Below, piece after piece: positions 31,531-44,001 of a stretch of 64,000 nucleotides of DNA (positions within the stretch are counted from its first letter, which is position 1; every line of letters starts with the position of its first letter). The notes under the pieces were generated by a model. That model was not told where the DNA came from. It saw only the letters and a list, made by a program, of their open reading frames with translations, and ran no database searches. Location of the stretch: assembly GCF_018446385.1 (NCBI RefSeq), contig NC_055993.1:69332631-69396630 (forward strand). The letters are read 5' to 3'. This stretch comes from Zingiber officinale (Eukaryota > Streptophyta > Magnoliopsida > Zingiberales > Zingiberaceae). The position numbers and the translations under genes were made by a program.

Positions 31531-33084
31531 CATGCGGAGGCTCCCCCTTCGCTACCAGAAAAGCTTGTTCTCCACTTTTTCGCTTTCACTTGCCATCCAA
31601 AAAAATTTTGCCAAGCCGTCAATTCCTTCATAACCAACTTATGCCAGTATTTTATGTAATACGAAGAGAAGAAACAAAACTAAAGGTCTACATGTTCCCT
31701 AAATCAACAATTCTCGGATTTCTTTCCATTGTTCCGCCACACACACACCCCCAAACACTCCTGCTGCCTCCTCTTACTTGAGCTTTCCTTTACCTTTATC
31801 TGTAGTATAAGGAAATGTAATCTATAAGCGGATGCTTAGTAAGTACCAACTACTCACAAAAATGATACATTAAAAGAAGACATGCTTTTTAAACTGCTTG
31901 AAGAAACACAAAACATGCACTCAATAATTACTCATGCTAAAACCCGTAATTTGGAAATATGCACATGGCATGTATTTTTAAATAGACTCATCATGCAAAC
32001 ATCAACATTTTAAATAGGATTATCATGAGACGTCAACATAAAACCATGCTTGTATTGAAAACAAGTAATAAAAACCATAAACCTTGCCATACAACAGAGT
32101 TCATCAAAACTGCACCTCATAGTCTCTAATTCCCAAACTTAAGAATGCCTTCACTTAAATAAGCAATGAACTTGGGAAAACTTCATATTACGTACTAGTG
32201 AAAATAATAATCAACTTGCTTTGGGTCCGGCATTGTACCACTTTGCGCGCTTCCTTAATAAGATCCGAGGTAGCTAATCCGGAACCTATTAAGGTACTAC
32301 TAGGTGATCTAGGGGCCTAGGGGCGATCTAGGAGCCCACCCATGGACCTTGTGTCCAGTACAATGCCACATCAAAGTAAAATACTTTCTTTAAATATCGC
32401 TTTCTTATACTTGTACTAGCTTATCATTTCAACAAACACCTTGTGTGTAATTAATCCCTCACCCTTATGGGGAAGCACCTTGGGCAACTTGATTATGCTT
32501 CTTAGTCCCAAAACTTAATGGGAAGCAAATCAAATACTCTAAACATGCTCTTAATTCCAGAACCTTAGAGGGCATCTTACCATCATAACATCTATCTTCT
32601 TTAACATACATGAAACATATCATGGCATGAATTTTCTCTTAACTTACATAGATACATACTACAACATGCATCGACGAAGTAACTTATACCGCAGGTGAGA
32701 AGTACTTACATCCTTTCACTAAATCTTACTCTTCTAGGGTGTAGGGAAGATAAATCCCCCCTTGAACGCTTTAATCCCCAAGGCACCTTCCCCGCGTGTA
32801 CTACTTCCTTGAGAGAAACCCTCTCCTTAGATCATTCCCTTGAAAAACTTCAAGATTTGCAGACCTAGATTTCTTGGCCGAAATATCAAAGAGAAGAAGA
32901 AGGAGAAGGGGAAAATTCGGTTAGGGAAAGAAGAGGGGATGAAAAGCTAGGTTTTCATCTCTTCCTTTCCCTTTTATACTAGGTGGAAGTTGAAGCATCT
33001 TTTCACACAAAATCTACTTATAATCAATTGTTTCCTATTCCTAATGTGATGCTTTACCACCACCCTAATGGCAACTTTAATTAA

Positions 33085-33125
33085 TCATAAATAAGAGGTC
33101 TTGGGTTCAATCCTAGCCCAAGGTC
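33085..33125 (+). other. tRNA-like T-arm, antisense in G1 LTR
   Basis: GGGTTCAATCC with flanking CTTGGG/CCCAAG pairs resembles a tRNA T-arm and a pol III B box. G2 has a clearer version at 57540-57612 in the same LTR position. It is not a full tRNA. Confidence 0.5.
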
Positions 33126-33210
33126 ATTTATTTATCTCTTTTTATTTCTTTTATCTCTCCTTGTACTTCTTTTTGTTGTATTTAAATAGAGGTAATTTAT
33201 GGGTGTTACA

Positions 33211-33673
33211 ATTCGAGTGATGTAAGCTACTGAATTGTTGCCAATTCTCAAGGTAAGTGATTGCTAGTGAGATACCTCTATGATTTCCAGTAGTATGTTA
33301 CGCAATTAGGTTTTTATGGGTTGTAGGATTTTGTTCTTGCTCAGATCTATTAGCATGTATTGTTGAATCCATGTTGATATTAGATTAGGGATTTTGGATT
33401 GGAAACTATAGATATGGGTAAGAATTTAAAGGTGAATCATGTTGGAGTTTAATCTACTTGTTTATGGAATGTTAAGGTTATTCCATTTTAGACAATTGGG
33501 AGAGGATAAGTGGTTTTTAATTTAATTGATAGGAGACGCTAATAAGGTTTAGTAAATGCATTAAGGATAACTAGTTCTGTTGGTACACAATTTATACATC
33601 GTAGTATATATATATATATATATATATATATGACACGGGACTTTGATCTGGACGAGCAGCGTGACGTGGGGTG
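33211..33673. other. Background sequence, part 1, with AT microsatellite
   Basis: Sequence between the G1 LTR and C3. I recognise no gene. It holds an AT dinucleotide run at about 33604-33631. It should continue at 54862 once C3 is removed. It may be part of an older repeat. Confidence 0.6.
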
Positions 33674-33678
33674 GTTCT

Positions 33679-34209
33679 TGTTGGGTGCTACTAGGAATTC
33701 CATTCTGCTTCTCCTGTACAAAAATTTGTACAAGCACAAAACTTTTCCTAACAACCCATGTGCTTTTCAGAAGTTAAACTTGGATTGCAAACGAAACTTA
33801 ACATTATTAACCTAAGTTCAACCCATGTGTTTATCAGAAGTAAAACCATATTACAGAAGTTGATTAAATATCTATTTCAAGGATTGACTTCCAGGTCGTT
33901 GCGAGGCACTTGGCCTTCTTGGGTATGGGATCATCCACCACATCCTAAACAAAGCTTTTCAAAGAAATTGAATATTTAAACTCCTTATAGTAACTTTAGG
34001 TTTAACTACAGAGACCTCAATCGAAGCACAAGATCGCTAGCCTCTTGTGCTGGTACTTCGGATCCATACAAAGGAAAACTAAATTAGTACACAGCGGAAA
34101 CAATTAACTAGTTATACCTTTCTTCATATCTTAAAGATCTCTTGATCTTCTGCTGTATTTCTCTCCTCCTCTTGGACATCATGTGGGCGACGATCTTTCA
34201 AGACAACAC
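33679..34209 (-). repeat. C3 left (3') LTR, first part
   Basis: It matches 52645-53175 of the other LTR. C2 interrupts it after AACAC (34205-34209); it resumes at 45872. Confidence 0.9.
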
Positions 34210-35131
34210 TGTTAGGATCTTCGGATGGCTAGAGAGGGAGGGTGTGAATAGCCTCCTCTAAAACTTAACTAAATTCTTCAATCAAATCGTTAGAGCAGCG
34301 GAAATATGCACATGAAAATCTAATACAAGGAAAAGAAAGACACACACCACTAACACCAGTATGTATGAGGTTCGGGGATAACTTGCCCCTACTCCTCGGC
34401 GTGTCCGTAACGTGGACGATCCCTTGATCTTTTGGTAGATCACACCCCGGATAGATACCGGCTAAAGATTTCTCCTTCTATGTGGAGTAACCTCTCCACA
34501 AAGTCTTAGAAGATATGTAAATAAAGCACAAGACTTACAGATCAGTGGCTAAAGAGAATGAAGAAAAACGCTCACAGCCACGCAAAGATAATAGTTAAAC
34601 AGAGCACAAGAAGGAAGCACAGCCAAGAACTCAAAGCTCAGCACCCTTGCTTGATCGACCGAGAGTTCTTTTTTCGAACCTCTCTTCATCCTTCTTCTTA
34701 TGCCTTTGCTTCCACTACGTTCAGCCTATCCCGAATTGCTGTCAACCTGCACCGAATCCCTGCTGCAAGCTACGACGTCACCAATCACTCTTCCTCCTCC
34801 TCTAGTTCTTTGAACTCACACCAATAGAACCCATGGTCTTCACTGGGGTCTCTGAGCTCGAACCAATGAGCAAGAGTCAAGCTGATTCCCAACTGATCGC
34901 AGCCAGATCACAGCCTGATCGCAGCCAGTAACCGTTGATGGTCCAATTGCACCATTTGCAGCGAAACATAGTAGAAAGAACCCTTTGTCTTATTCTTCTG
35001 ATGGAGATTAATTTGAATTTAAGCATTGGCATGATACCTGCAACCTGCAACTTAAAAAGCTAACAGCAGATGGTTAAATCAGATGGATCAGAAGTTGCAG
35101 AGAAACAACAGAAACTTCAGACAGTATTGTG

Positions 35132-35500
35132 GATCGGTCAACAGATCGATCCACAGCTTGTTGGACCGATCAGGCTATGGCCTGATCAGTCCAGGAGAGC
35201 TCTGATCGGTCTGTGGACCGATCAGGATATAGGTGGATCGGTCCACAGACCGATCCCCTATACTCTCTCCCAAACTTCATTGCCTCCTGATCAGTCTCCA
35301 GACCAATTAGTAAATCTCACAGAGTGTTACTGATTGGTTACTGATCGGTCTACAGACCGATCAGTAATTTTCACAGTGAGTTACTGATTGGTTACTGATC
35401 GGTCTGGTGACCGATCAGATAACCATAGCATCACTGGATCGGTCAACAGACCGATCAGATATCCATAGTATCACTGGATCGCTCAACAGACCGATCCAAT
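35132..35500. repeat. GATCGGTC hairpin array in C2 3' LTR
   Basis: About nine hairpins with four-base loops (AACA, TGTG, CACA, TCCA, TACA, TGGT). The copy at 44932-45290 has several arms still perfect that are altered here (for example CTGATCAGTC for CTGATCGGTC), so the left LTR has decayed a little. Confidence 0.88.
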
Positions 35501-35554
35501 GCCTATGTAGGTAGGTTTAGAGCTTCCCAGCCCTAAACCCTAAAGCCTTCCTGG

Positions 35555-35940
35555 TCTAGAGAATGAGCTACCGAGCCCTCTCTGACCTAGTCCGGAGAAC
35601 GAGCTATCGAGCCCTCTCTGACTTCGTCCGGTCCAGAGAACGAGCTACCGAGCCCTCTCTGACCTAGTCCGGAGAACGAGCTACCGAGCCCTCTCCGACT
35701 TCGTCCGGTCCAGAGAACGAGCTACCGAGCCCTCTCTGACATAGTCCGGAGAACGAGCTACCAAGCCCTCTCCGACTTCGTCCGGTCCAAAGAACGAGCT
35801 ACCGAGCCCTCTCTGACCTAGTCCGGAGAACGAGCTACCAAGCCCTCTCTGACTTCGTCCGGTCCAGAGAACGAGCTACCGAGCCCTCTCTGACCTAGTC
35901 CGGAGAACGAGCTACCGAGCCCTCTCTGACTTCGCGTGCC
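35555..35940. repeat. Alternating tandem repeat in C2 LTR
   Basis: About ten units share GAACGAGCTACCGAGCCCTC and alternate between two tails, CTAGTCCG and TTCGTCCGGTCCA, giving a higher-order period near 75 bp. C1 has a single related unit at about 14248-14285. The other LTR has it at about 45345-45725. Confidence 0.9.
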
Positions 35941-36075
35941 AAGTTTCCATACTTGGACTTTTCCCTTCCACCTGATCAACATTGATCAGTAATCAATCTG
36001 AGTTTAATTAATATCTGATACAAACTTAAATCAGTGTCAACATCAAAACAACAGCCAGGTCAGACCATATCAACA

Positions 36076-36575
36076 ATCTCCCCCTTTTTGTTGTTTGACA
36101 ACACGATTTAAGTTTAGATCAGAAATGCTCATATTTCCCTAATTTTAGGGGAATCAAGATCCTCCCCCTAAGACGAACACAACACTAAGGAAGTCAATAA
36201 TCCTCAAGGTTATCCTCTCCCCTAAAATCAAAACTTCATTCATCTCTAAACTTAGTCATCTTCTCCCCATTTGTCAAACACTGAAAAGGTGCGAATTAGG
36301 TAATAAGACTCAAAGGACTCTCCCTTAACCCATACTGTCTCTTTCTTAATCCACACAGAATTCCCTCTAAGTGTAATATCGGACAGTAAATAAGAGACAA
36401 TCAAGATATGACATATGAAAAGAATATAAATAGTCAATAAGAACTGAAAAATAAAGAGAAGTAAGTAATAGAAAAATGAGTAGCATAAACAGCTAATATC
36501 CAGGTCAGACACAGTATCTATCAAACAGTATCTGAAACATAGGCAGTCAAAATGACCAACATAAAACAAAGTGTA
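36076..36575 (-). promoter_or_regulatory. C2 polypurine tracts and 3' noncoding
   Basis: Minus-strand AGGGGGAG tracts lie next to the LTR (36076-36090), near 36160-36172 and in weaker form near 36215. The rest is A/T-rich. No gene is seen. Confidence 0.7.
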
Positions 36576-38029
36576 TCAATCAACATCCTCAATATGAGGA
36601 GCATCATCATTATCTGCTGGAGGAATGAATCCCTGAGGCGGCATGCTCGAGGGTGGATAGCCCGAGTAATACTGCGGAGGTGGGTAGCTGGTCATCCATC
36701 CCAGAAGCACCTGCTGCGTCGCTAACTGCTGACTGCGTAGATCATCGTAACGCTGGTCAATCCGAACGCGCAGCCCATGGAGCTCAGCAGCCAGTAGCTC
36801 ATCGTGCTGATCAATGCGGCTCTCCAGCTCAGCAATCTGCCAGCACAGATCAGGATCTGCCTCTCCATACTCAGCAGCAGCAGGAGGAGGAGCAGCAACG
36901 GGAGCAGCATCAACCTGTCGTGGAGGTGCCCGTGGTAACTCACCCAGTGCTCTCCCGTCCTTCCAATGAACCACCCCATTCTGTCCTATGATGCCAGACT
37001 TGGAAAATGCACGTTTTCCAAGTTTTCAGTCCTGCTTCACCATCTTGACTATCCTTCCCTTGGAGACATCAATCTGTAGGGTCTCGAGCCAATCCGTAAT
37101 TATATGCCCATAAGGCATATAAACTGTGAAGCTGTTAGGCTCACTATAGGAGATGATAGAAGAGTAAATGCTTGACATGATGTCAAAATCGAGATGCCGA
37201 CGCAATCCATAAAGCATCAGGCAGTGATATGGTCGGATCTCTGACAAGGGCTTGGATGTGATTGGCAGAAGGTAATTTGTGACAATCTTAAAAAGAATGT
37301 AATCTGGGGCAGATAGTCTCAGGGCTGCAAAGGTAGGAAAATCAACATCTAACTCATCCTGTCCACCCGGTCTAGGATGTCCGAAGAAATACTCATAAAT
37401 GGAGTCAGATGAGACATCAAATGGAGAAGGTAAAGGGTCTGGTAAATCAGGATATATGGAAAAGATATTTCCTGAACACCTCCGGCAGGCTAGATAGTCA
37501 AAGAAGGCCGAGAAAGAGAAATCAACAGTTTGCTTAGCAACTCTAGTTCTATAATTAACATCATTAGTTTGATGAAGATTATTATAAAACTCGGATACTA
37601 AGTCCTAATTGATGTCCCGTTCTAAGTAGACTAGAGAATCAAGTTTGTAATAGGCAATTATTTCTGACACAGATGGACAGAATTCATCCATGAATTTTCG
37701 ATCTACAGACCTACAAGGAAGCAGTTTGAAGGTTCTTTGTTTAAAGGCTTCTTCAAAGTGATGGTTTGGAAATCGTCCAGAAATGGATGGTTGAGGTCGG
37801 GAGGGAGCCTTAGATTTGGATTTCTCAGTTGACGACTTAGAGGTTCCCTCACCAGCTTGTTTCTTCCTAAAGGTTTAAAAAAAAGATGTGACATGGACGG
37901 GGCAAATAGGTGAGCACGGAAAGCACCAACAACCGAGAACCAAGCCAATAACACAGATACGATGAGAAATGAAAGATGAAGTGCCAAAATGAGTAGAGCT
38001 CGGGGAGAATGGAGTTACCTTGGTGCCAT
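36576..38029 (-). pseudogene. C2 env-like protein, two stops
   Basis: The counterpart of 15140-16353 in C1. The ATG at 38029 is followed by 11 coding bases, an intron (37867-38018) and a long frame that is open except for a TAG near 37608 and a TGA at 37026-37028. It keeps the full C-terminus missing in C1: a helical segment with several Gln/Arg/Asp heptads, then a Pro/Tyr-rich stretch and an acidic end. Exon 1, splice sites and frame agree with C1. Open frames starting inside the intron (such as 37987) are probably not used. Confidence 0.7.
37867..38018 (-). other. Proposed intron in C2 env-like ORF
   Basis: Minus-strand donor CAAG|GTAAC and acceptor with T-rich tract and CCTTTAG|GAAG. Length is 152 bp against 126 bp in C1, with a diverged body. 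Confidence 0.66.
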
Positions 38030-39198
38030 ATCTCTCGGAGAACGAAGAGAAGAGTTGAGGCGTAGGAGGGTGTCGGCTAGGGCTTCAGCGTGCAATGGGA
38101 AGAGAAAGGATCGGGAAGAGTTAAGAGGGATGGGATCGATCCAGGTGTTAATTGATCGGACGGCTGTCCGATCAGGATCTCCCTTGGTCTCCTGAATACC
38201 CTGATCGGTTGGTGGACCGATCAGGGAATCTCCTGATCGGTCCCTGGACCGATCAGGATCCTCGCGTACCAGAATAATCTGATCAGTCCCTGGACCGATC
38301 AGGGAGAGTATTAGCAAGCAAACAGAGAGTTCTGGATCGGTTGATAGACTGATCCAGCCTCTTCTGATCGGGCTGTAGACCGATCAGTGTCTGACAAATT
38401 GAAAATTCAGGAATTTCAGTAATCTGAGATTCGAAGAAGTTTTAGGGTTTCTAAAAACTGAAGATTCAGAACTCAATAAGTTCAGAAACTTCCAAATTCA
38501 GAACCTAGTACCTGAAGAATCTACAAACATGAATATTTCCGAAAGATAAGCTTTTACAATCTGAAATTGCTCAGAACCCGAAAGTTCCAAACCTTTAAAA
38601 ACTTAGATCAACTCCAAACGCATACAGTTCAGACGTTTTTGAATCTAAAAGTTTCAAAACCAGAAAAACTTCTGAAACTATGATCTATAGTGGACCAAGG
38701 TATTAATCAAGACTTAGGCTCTCTATTACCTGGTTCAAAACACATCCTTGCTATGATCAGTTTCGAGTTTGTCAAAATATATCCAAATTGCTATCATTAC
38801 TTCAACAACTTGTCCTATTTTCAATCAAAATCATGAAAGGTATCGATCAAAGGTATCAATCAACACATCATCCATAGTTAGATAATTTCTAGGTAAAGGT
38901 CCAACCAAGTTTCCTTGGTTGGAATATATGAGTAAGATCTAGGAACCAAATACACATGAATTATGTAATGGTCTTCCCCATACACAATTTATGTCTCTTC
39001 AACCTAATTATTCAAGAGATGCATGATACATTTTGAATAATTTGGCTGATCCTAGCATCTCACCCCATTTTTAGCAAACAAAAATAATTTGTTAAACCTT
39101 ATAGTTTGTGTGAGATGTCCCCAAGTTGCCCAAATTAATTTCCCAATTTCTCTTGTCGTTTTAATTGTCCTTATTGATCATGATGAAGTCTTAATGGC
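38030..39198 (-). promoter_or_regulatory. C2 pol/env-like intergenic region with GATCGGTC array
   Basis: Hairpins occupy about 38150-38390. The one at 38364-38387 has GATCGGGC on one arm but still GACCGATC on the other; the same hairpin in C1 has both arms changed. The rest is A/T-rich, without a gene. Confidence 0.6.
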
Positions 39199-42100
39199 CT
39201 ATTGAGCCAAACACATTCCCAATTCTCTCCTTAAATGACTAAATTCATTTTCTGGAAGGGGTTTGGTGAAAATATCGGCTAGGTTTGATTTTGACTCAAC
39301 ATATGTGAGCACAATGTCTCCCCTAGCTACGTGATCTCTAATGAAGTGATGACGCACTTCAATGTGTTTGGTCCTTGAATGATGGACTGGATTTTTCGTT
39401 AGGTTTATTGTGCTGATGTTGTCACACAACACTTGCACTCCCTTATACGAAAGCCCATAATCTTCTAGGGTGTGGATCATCCACAACAATTGTGATACAC
39501 TCTCTCCCATGTCAATGTATTCAGCCTCGGTCGTGGAGAGAGAAACGCAATGTTGCTTCCGACTTGACCAACTAACCAATGATGAACCTAAAAATTAGCA
39601 ACCCCCACTAGTGCTTTTCCGATCCAATTTGCACCCAGCATAATCAGAGTCGGTATAACCTATCAAGTCAAAAGACTCCGTACAAGGGTACTATAGACCA
39701 ACTCTAATTGTGCCCTTAAGGTATCTCAGGATTCTCTTAACTGCAATTAAATGAGATTCCTTGACACAGACTTGATATCTACCGCACATGCCCACAGCAA
39801 AAAGTATGTCCGGTCGACTAGCTGTGAGATATAGAAGACTACCGATCATGCTTCTATATTGCGTTAGATCAACTGGTTTTCCATTCTCATCATTGTCAAG
39901 GTGAGTGTTTGTCGCCATTGGAGTGGATACTTCCTTAGAGTCACTCATTTTGAATTTCTTGAGCATCTCTTGAGTGTATTTCATCTGATGGACATAAATG
40001 TCATCTCGAGTTTGTTTGATTTCAAGTCCAAGGAAGAATGTCAATTCTCCCACCAGACTCATCTCAAACTCACTTTCCATGTGAGTGATAAATTCATTCA
40101 AATAGCCCTTGTTATTTGAGCCACAAATTATGTCATCGACATACACCTGGGCTACAAATATGTTTTCACCATCTCTACACAGAAATAGTGTTGGATCTAT
40201 TTGACCTCTTACAAAACCCTTTTCTAGTAAGTAAGTTGACAACCTTTCGTACCAAGCTCGAGTGCTTGTTTAAGCCCATAAAGAGCTTTCTTGAGCTTGT
40301 ACACGTGGTTTGGAGCTTCGGTATTCACAAACCCCGGTGGTTGTTCAACATAGACCTCTTCTTTAATGAAACCGTTTAAGAAGGCCGATTTAACGTCCAT
40401 TTGATAGAGCTTGTAGCCTCTATGTGCAGCAAAAGCTAGCATCAAACGAATGGACTCTAATCGGGCCACGGGAGCATAAGTCTCATCATAATCGAGGCCT
40501 TCGACTTGACTATAGCCCTTGGCTACAAGTCTTGCCTTGTTTCTTATAACTTCTCCCTTTTGGTTTAACTTATTTTTGAAGACCCATTTGGTTCCAATAA
40601 TGGTGGTCTTCTTAGGTCTAGGAACTAAGTCCCACACTTGGCTCCTTTCAAATTGACCTAACTCATCTTGCATAGCTATGATCCAGTCAGGATCGTGCAA
40701 TGCCACATCAACTATTTTTGGTTCAATTTTTGAGATCAAGGCGACCTCATTAGACTCATTTCTAAAGAATGATCTAGTCCTAACCCCTTGTTGGATGTCT
40801 CCAACAATCTGGTCTTGGGGATGACTAGAGGCTATCCTGGATTGCCTTGGCGTCGACGGTGCCTCATGAGTGGTCTCACTAGGCACAGGCAAAGACTCAG
40901 TATCAGGCAAAGGATTAGCCTGAGCCCTTTGTTGCCTTTGCTCATCGTCATCGGAGTCAACTTTGACTCTTTCTATGTTTTGATCATTCAAACTTAGCAT
41001 TCTAAGTTCAAATTGAATTTCTCCTACATCCCTCGATTGATCATTTGATTTAGGGATTTCTTCAAATGCTACATTCGAGCACTCTTCAATCAATTTAGTC
41101 CTATTGTTGTAGACTCGATAGGCTTTGCTGATGAGAGAGTACCCGACCAGTATCCCTTCATCATCCTTAGCCATGAACTTTCCAAGATGATCCTTGGTGT
41201 TCAAGATAAACACCTTACAACCAAACACCCTAAGCTGTTTAATTGTAGGGGGTTTTCCAAACCAAAGTTCATGGGGAGTCTTTCCTAAAAACCTATGTAT
41301 CAAGACTCGATTTTGCACATAGCAAGCTGTATTTACAGCTTCAGCCCATAAGTAGCTCGGTAGTGAGTACTCATTGAGCATGCTTCGTGCAGCCTCTTGC
41401 AAGACTCGATTCTTTCTCTCCACAACCCCATTTTGCTGTGGGGTCCTTGGAGTAGAGAACTCATGCCTATATCCTTTTTCTTGACAAAATTCTAAAAATC
41501 TATGATTTTGAAATTCTCCACCATGATCACTTCTAATTGTTTTAATTGTTGCTGATTTTTCATTTTCAGTTCTTCTACAAAAGGAAACAAAAATATCTAT
41601 GGTTTGATCCTTATTTTTCAAAAAGAAAGTCCATGTATATCTAGTAAAGTCATCAATGATCACTAAGCAATATCTACTTCCATTCAATGAAATGACATTA
41701 CTACAATCAAATAAGTCCATATGCAATAAATCTAAAGCAGTAGAGGTACTTACAGCGCTTTTACCTTTATGAGACGCTTTTGTTTGCTTACCCTTTTGAC
41801 ATGCATCACATAATTTTGTCTTTTGGTACTTGATGCTTGGTAGGCCTCGCACTAATCCTTTGTTGGCCAGCTTTTGAATATTCTTCATGTTTACGTGGGC
41901 CAACCTCATATACCAAAGCCATGATTCTTCTTCTTTTGACATGAAGCACTTAGCAGAGGCATTAGTAGCGCTTTTAAAAGATACTTGATAAATGTTATCT
42001 ACCCTTGTGCCTACTAGTACCGTGTCAAGTGTGTCAATGTGTTTGACCAGACATTGACTTGAATGAACTCAATTGTGTAACCCGTATCACACAATTGGCG

Positions 42101-42337
42101 GACACTTAGGAGATTAAAGGTCATCCCCTTGACTAGAAGGATATTCTTGATTTGGAGACATTCGGATATATGAATGTCTCCAACTCCTATAACCTTAAGG
42201 CTACCATTATTACCAAATGACACATTACCTCTATTTTTGTTTTGAAGGGTGGTAAAGAGTGACTTGTCCCGGGTCATGTGCTTGGAGCATCCACTATCAA
42301 CAAACCAAGTTGATAGATGCTCCCCCTTGACCAATGC
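39199..42337 (-). pseudogene. C2 protease-integrase-RT-RNase H, broken
   Basis: Same domain order as C1. The protease block (VDSGCSKHMT) begins right after the gag TAG and is frame-shifted near 42065. A 572-codon frame (41942-40224) carries pre-integrase, the integrase DDE core and the first half of RT, ending at a one-base deletion near 40262. RT resumes with YVDDI (frame 40242-39691), stops at a TAG where C1 has Trp, then another stop (TAA for a Gln codon) precedes the last RNase H frame (39579-39199). Most single changes are of the C-to-T or G-to-A kind. Confidence 0.9.
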
Positions 42338-43945
42338 CTACAAGACACGAAAAATAGACGTTTTAGGTACCCAAATCTTGGGACCTAATGCATCTACAAT
42401 GAAAGACCTAGGAACCCATGCCTTGGTCACAACCTTCCTAGTCTCATGAACCCTAGAAGCATGTGATCTATGAAATTGGGTTCTAGACACTAGTGAAATG
42501 AAACTAGACTCCTTAGGTTGATATCCTAACCCAACCTTGTTGTAGACCGCCCTTTGGGCATTTAGAATCATATCTAAGGTCTTAGAGCTAGTTGAGAATT
42601 TTTCAAGCATTTTCTTGAGTTTCTCAACTTCACCCTTTAAGGCTTTGTTTTCATCCTCAAGGACCTCTAGATGTAGGTCATCAACCTCATCTTCCCTAAG
42701 GGCCCTCAAGTGCTCTACTTCATCTTTTAATGATTTAATTTGAGTTTTTGATTTCTTAAGCAAAGTAGATAAATGTGCAATGATTTTATAACATTTCTCT
42801 AAATGAGGAGAGGTTACCTCTTCATCATCCGAAGATGATGAAGCCGCGGTTGAGGTGTCACTTGTGTCACCATCACTCCCGGAATCCGGTTCCTCCCTTG
42901 CCATGAACGATAATTGACGTGTGCTTTTCTCCTTCTTCTCTTCCTCCGATGAGCTTGAGGAGGATTCATCCCAAGTAGCCTTGAGAGCTTTCTTCTTCTT
43001 GGCCCTTTCCTCCTTCTTCTTGAGTTTTGGACACTCGCTCCGATAGTGTCCTTTCTTGCTACACTCATAACAAGCAACATTAGTTTTATCATCATTTTGA
43101 TCGATAGGTTTACCTTTCCCTTTGTATCTCCGGCTTCTTCTCATGATTCTCCTTACAAAGTTGGCCATCTCGCTTGATGATGATCCACCTTCATCATCGG
43201 ACTCGGAGGAGGATGAGGATGAAGGAATCTCTTTTTCCTTCTTCTTTTCTTTCTTCCTTCTTCCATCTTTGCTCTTTTCTCCTGCAACTAAGGCAATACC
43301 TTTCTCTTTTTGACCCTTGTTAGCAAACTCATGGAGTTCCATTTCACAAAAAAATTCATCTACTTTAACAATTGAAAGGTCCTTGGAGACCTTGTAGGCA
43401 TCTATCATAGATGACCACAGGGCATTCCTAGGAAAGGCTTTGAGAGCATACCTTACGAGATCGTGATTTTCTACGCGTTCATCTACGGAATGAAGACCAT
43501 TGATAATTTCTTTGAACCTTCCATGTAGTTCACTTACTGTCTCATTCTCCTTCATGGTGAGGTTTTGTAGTTGGTTTAAAAATAAATCTCTCTTGGCGAT
43601 CCGAGAGTCTCGAGTTCCTTCTTGGAGCTCGATGAGCTTGTTCCACAAGTCTTTTGCGCTCGTGAATGGACCTACCTTGACGAGTTGATCCTTGGCTATC
43701 CCACATTGTAGAGTGACCACTGCCTTGGCATCAGCTTGTCCTTTGCGAGTTTGCTCGGTGGAACACCTTGATGAGTCAAGTTCCTTACCTTCTTCGTCCT
43801 TCGGAGGTGTAAACCCTTCCTTGACGGAGAACCACATTGAGATGTCGGTCTCGAGATAATATTCCATGCGGCTCTTCCAGTATTGAAAGTATGCTCCGTC
43901 GAAGTAGGGTGGACGATTGGTGCTAAACCCTTCCTTCATAGCCAT
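42338..43945 (-). CDS. C2 gag (capsid/nucleocapsid)
   Basis: A gag of about 535 residues from the ATG at 43945, the position shared with C1; the open frame extends upstream to 43984 but that part is leader. Capsid, zinc knuckle (CYECSKKGHYRSEC) and C-terminal coiled coil are as in C1. It has a single Lys/Glu/Arg unit where C1 has three. It ends at a TAG (42338-42340) in the same codon context as C1. Confidence 0.92.
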   Translation of the reverse strand: MAMKEGFSTNRPPYFDGAYFQYWKSRMEYYLETDISMWFSVKEGFTPPKDEEGKELDSSRCSTEQTRKGQADAKAVVTLQCGIAKDQLVKVGPFTSAKDLWNKLIELQEGTRDSRIAKRDLFLNQLQNLTMKENETVSELHGRFKEIINGLHSVDERVENHDLVRYALKAFPRNALWSSMIDAYKVSKDLSIVKVDEFFCEMELHEFANKGQKEKGIALVAGEKSKDGRRKKEKKKEKEIPSSSSSSESDDEGGSSSSEMANFVRRIMRRSRRYKGKGKPIDQNDDKTNVACYECSKKGHYRSECPKLKKKEERAKKKKALKATWDESSSSSSEEEKKEKSTRQLSFMAREEPDSGSDGDTSDTSTAASSSSDDEEVTSPHLEKCYKIIAHLSTLLKKSKTQIKSLKDEVEHLRALREDEVDDLHLEVLEDENKALKGEVEKLKKMLEKFSTSSKTLDMILNAQRAVYNKVGLGYQPKESSFISLVSRTQFHRSHASRVHETRKVVTKAWVPRSFIVDALGPKIWVPKTSIFRVL

Positions 43946-43987
43946 CTTCTTGCTCTTTAGGGTGTTAATCCGGATGAAGAGCACCTT

Positions 43988-43999
43988 GCTCTGATACCA
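43988..43999 (-). other. C2 primer binding site (initiator tRNA-Met)
   Basis: Minus strand TGGTATCAGAGC, two bases from the LTR end. Confidence 0.93.
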
Positions 44000-44001
44000 C
44001 T

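Larger units (their letters stand above)
30932..33210 (-). repeat. G1 5' LTR
   Basis: On the minus strand it starts TGTAACACCC at 33210, typical of plant gypsy (Tekay/Del-like) LTRs, and ends in GGGCATTATA next to the primer site. Length is about 2.28 kb. A GGCCGTGT array lies at 31172-31530 and a tRNA-like antisense segment at about 33085-33125. Middle parts show nothing distinctive. Confidence 0.85.
34210..36075 (-). repeat. C2 3' LTR
   Basis: It runs TGTTAGGATC to ATCAACA. It holds a GATCGGTC array (35132-35500) and a long tandem repeat (about 35555-35940). It is nearly identical to 44002-45866. Confidence 0.93.

Noticed and set aside
31050..31637. ORFs of 71-118 codons
   Set aside because: They cross the GGCCGTGT array of the G1 LTR on both strands and have array-derived composition.
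33604..33631. Scaffold or origin-like AT-rich element
   Set aside because: A plain AT dinucleotide run; no other supporting feature.
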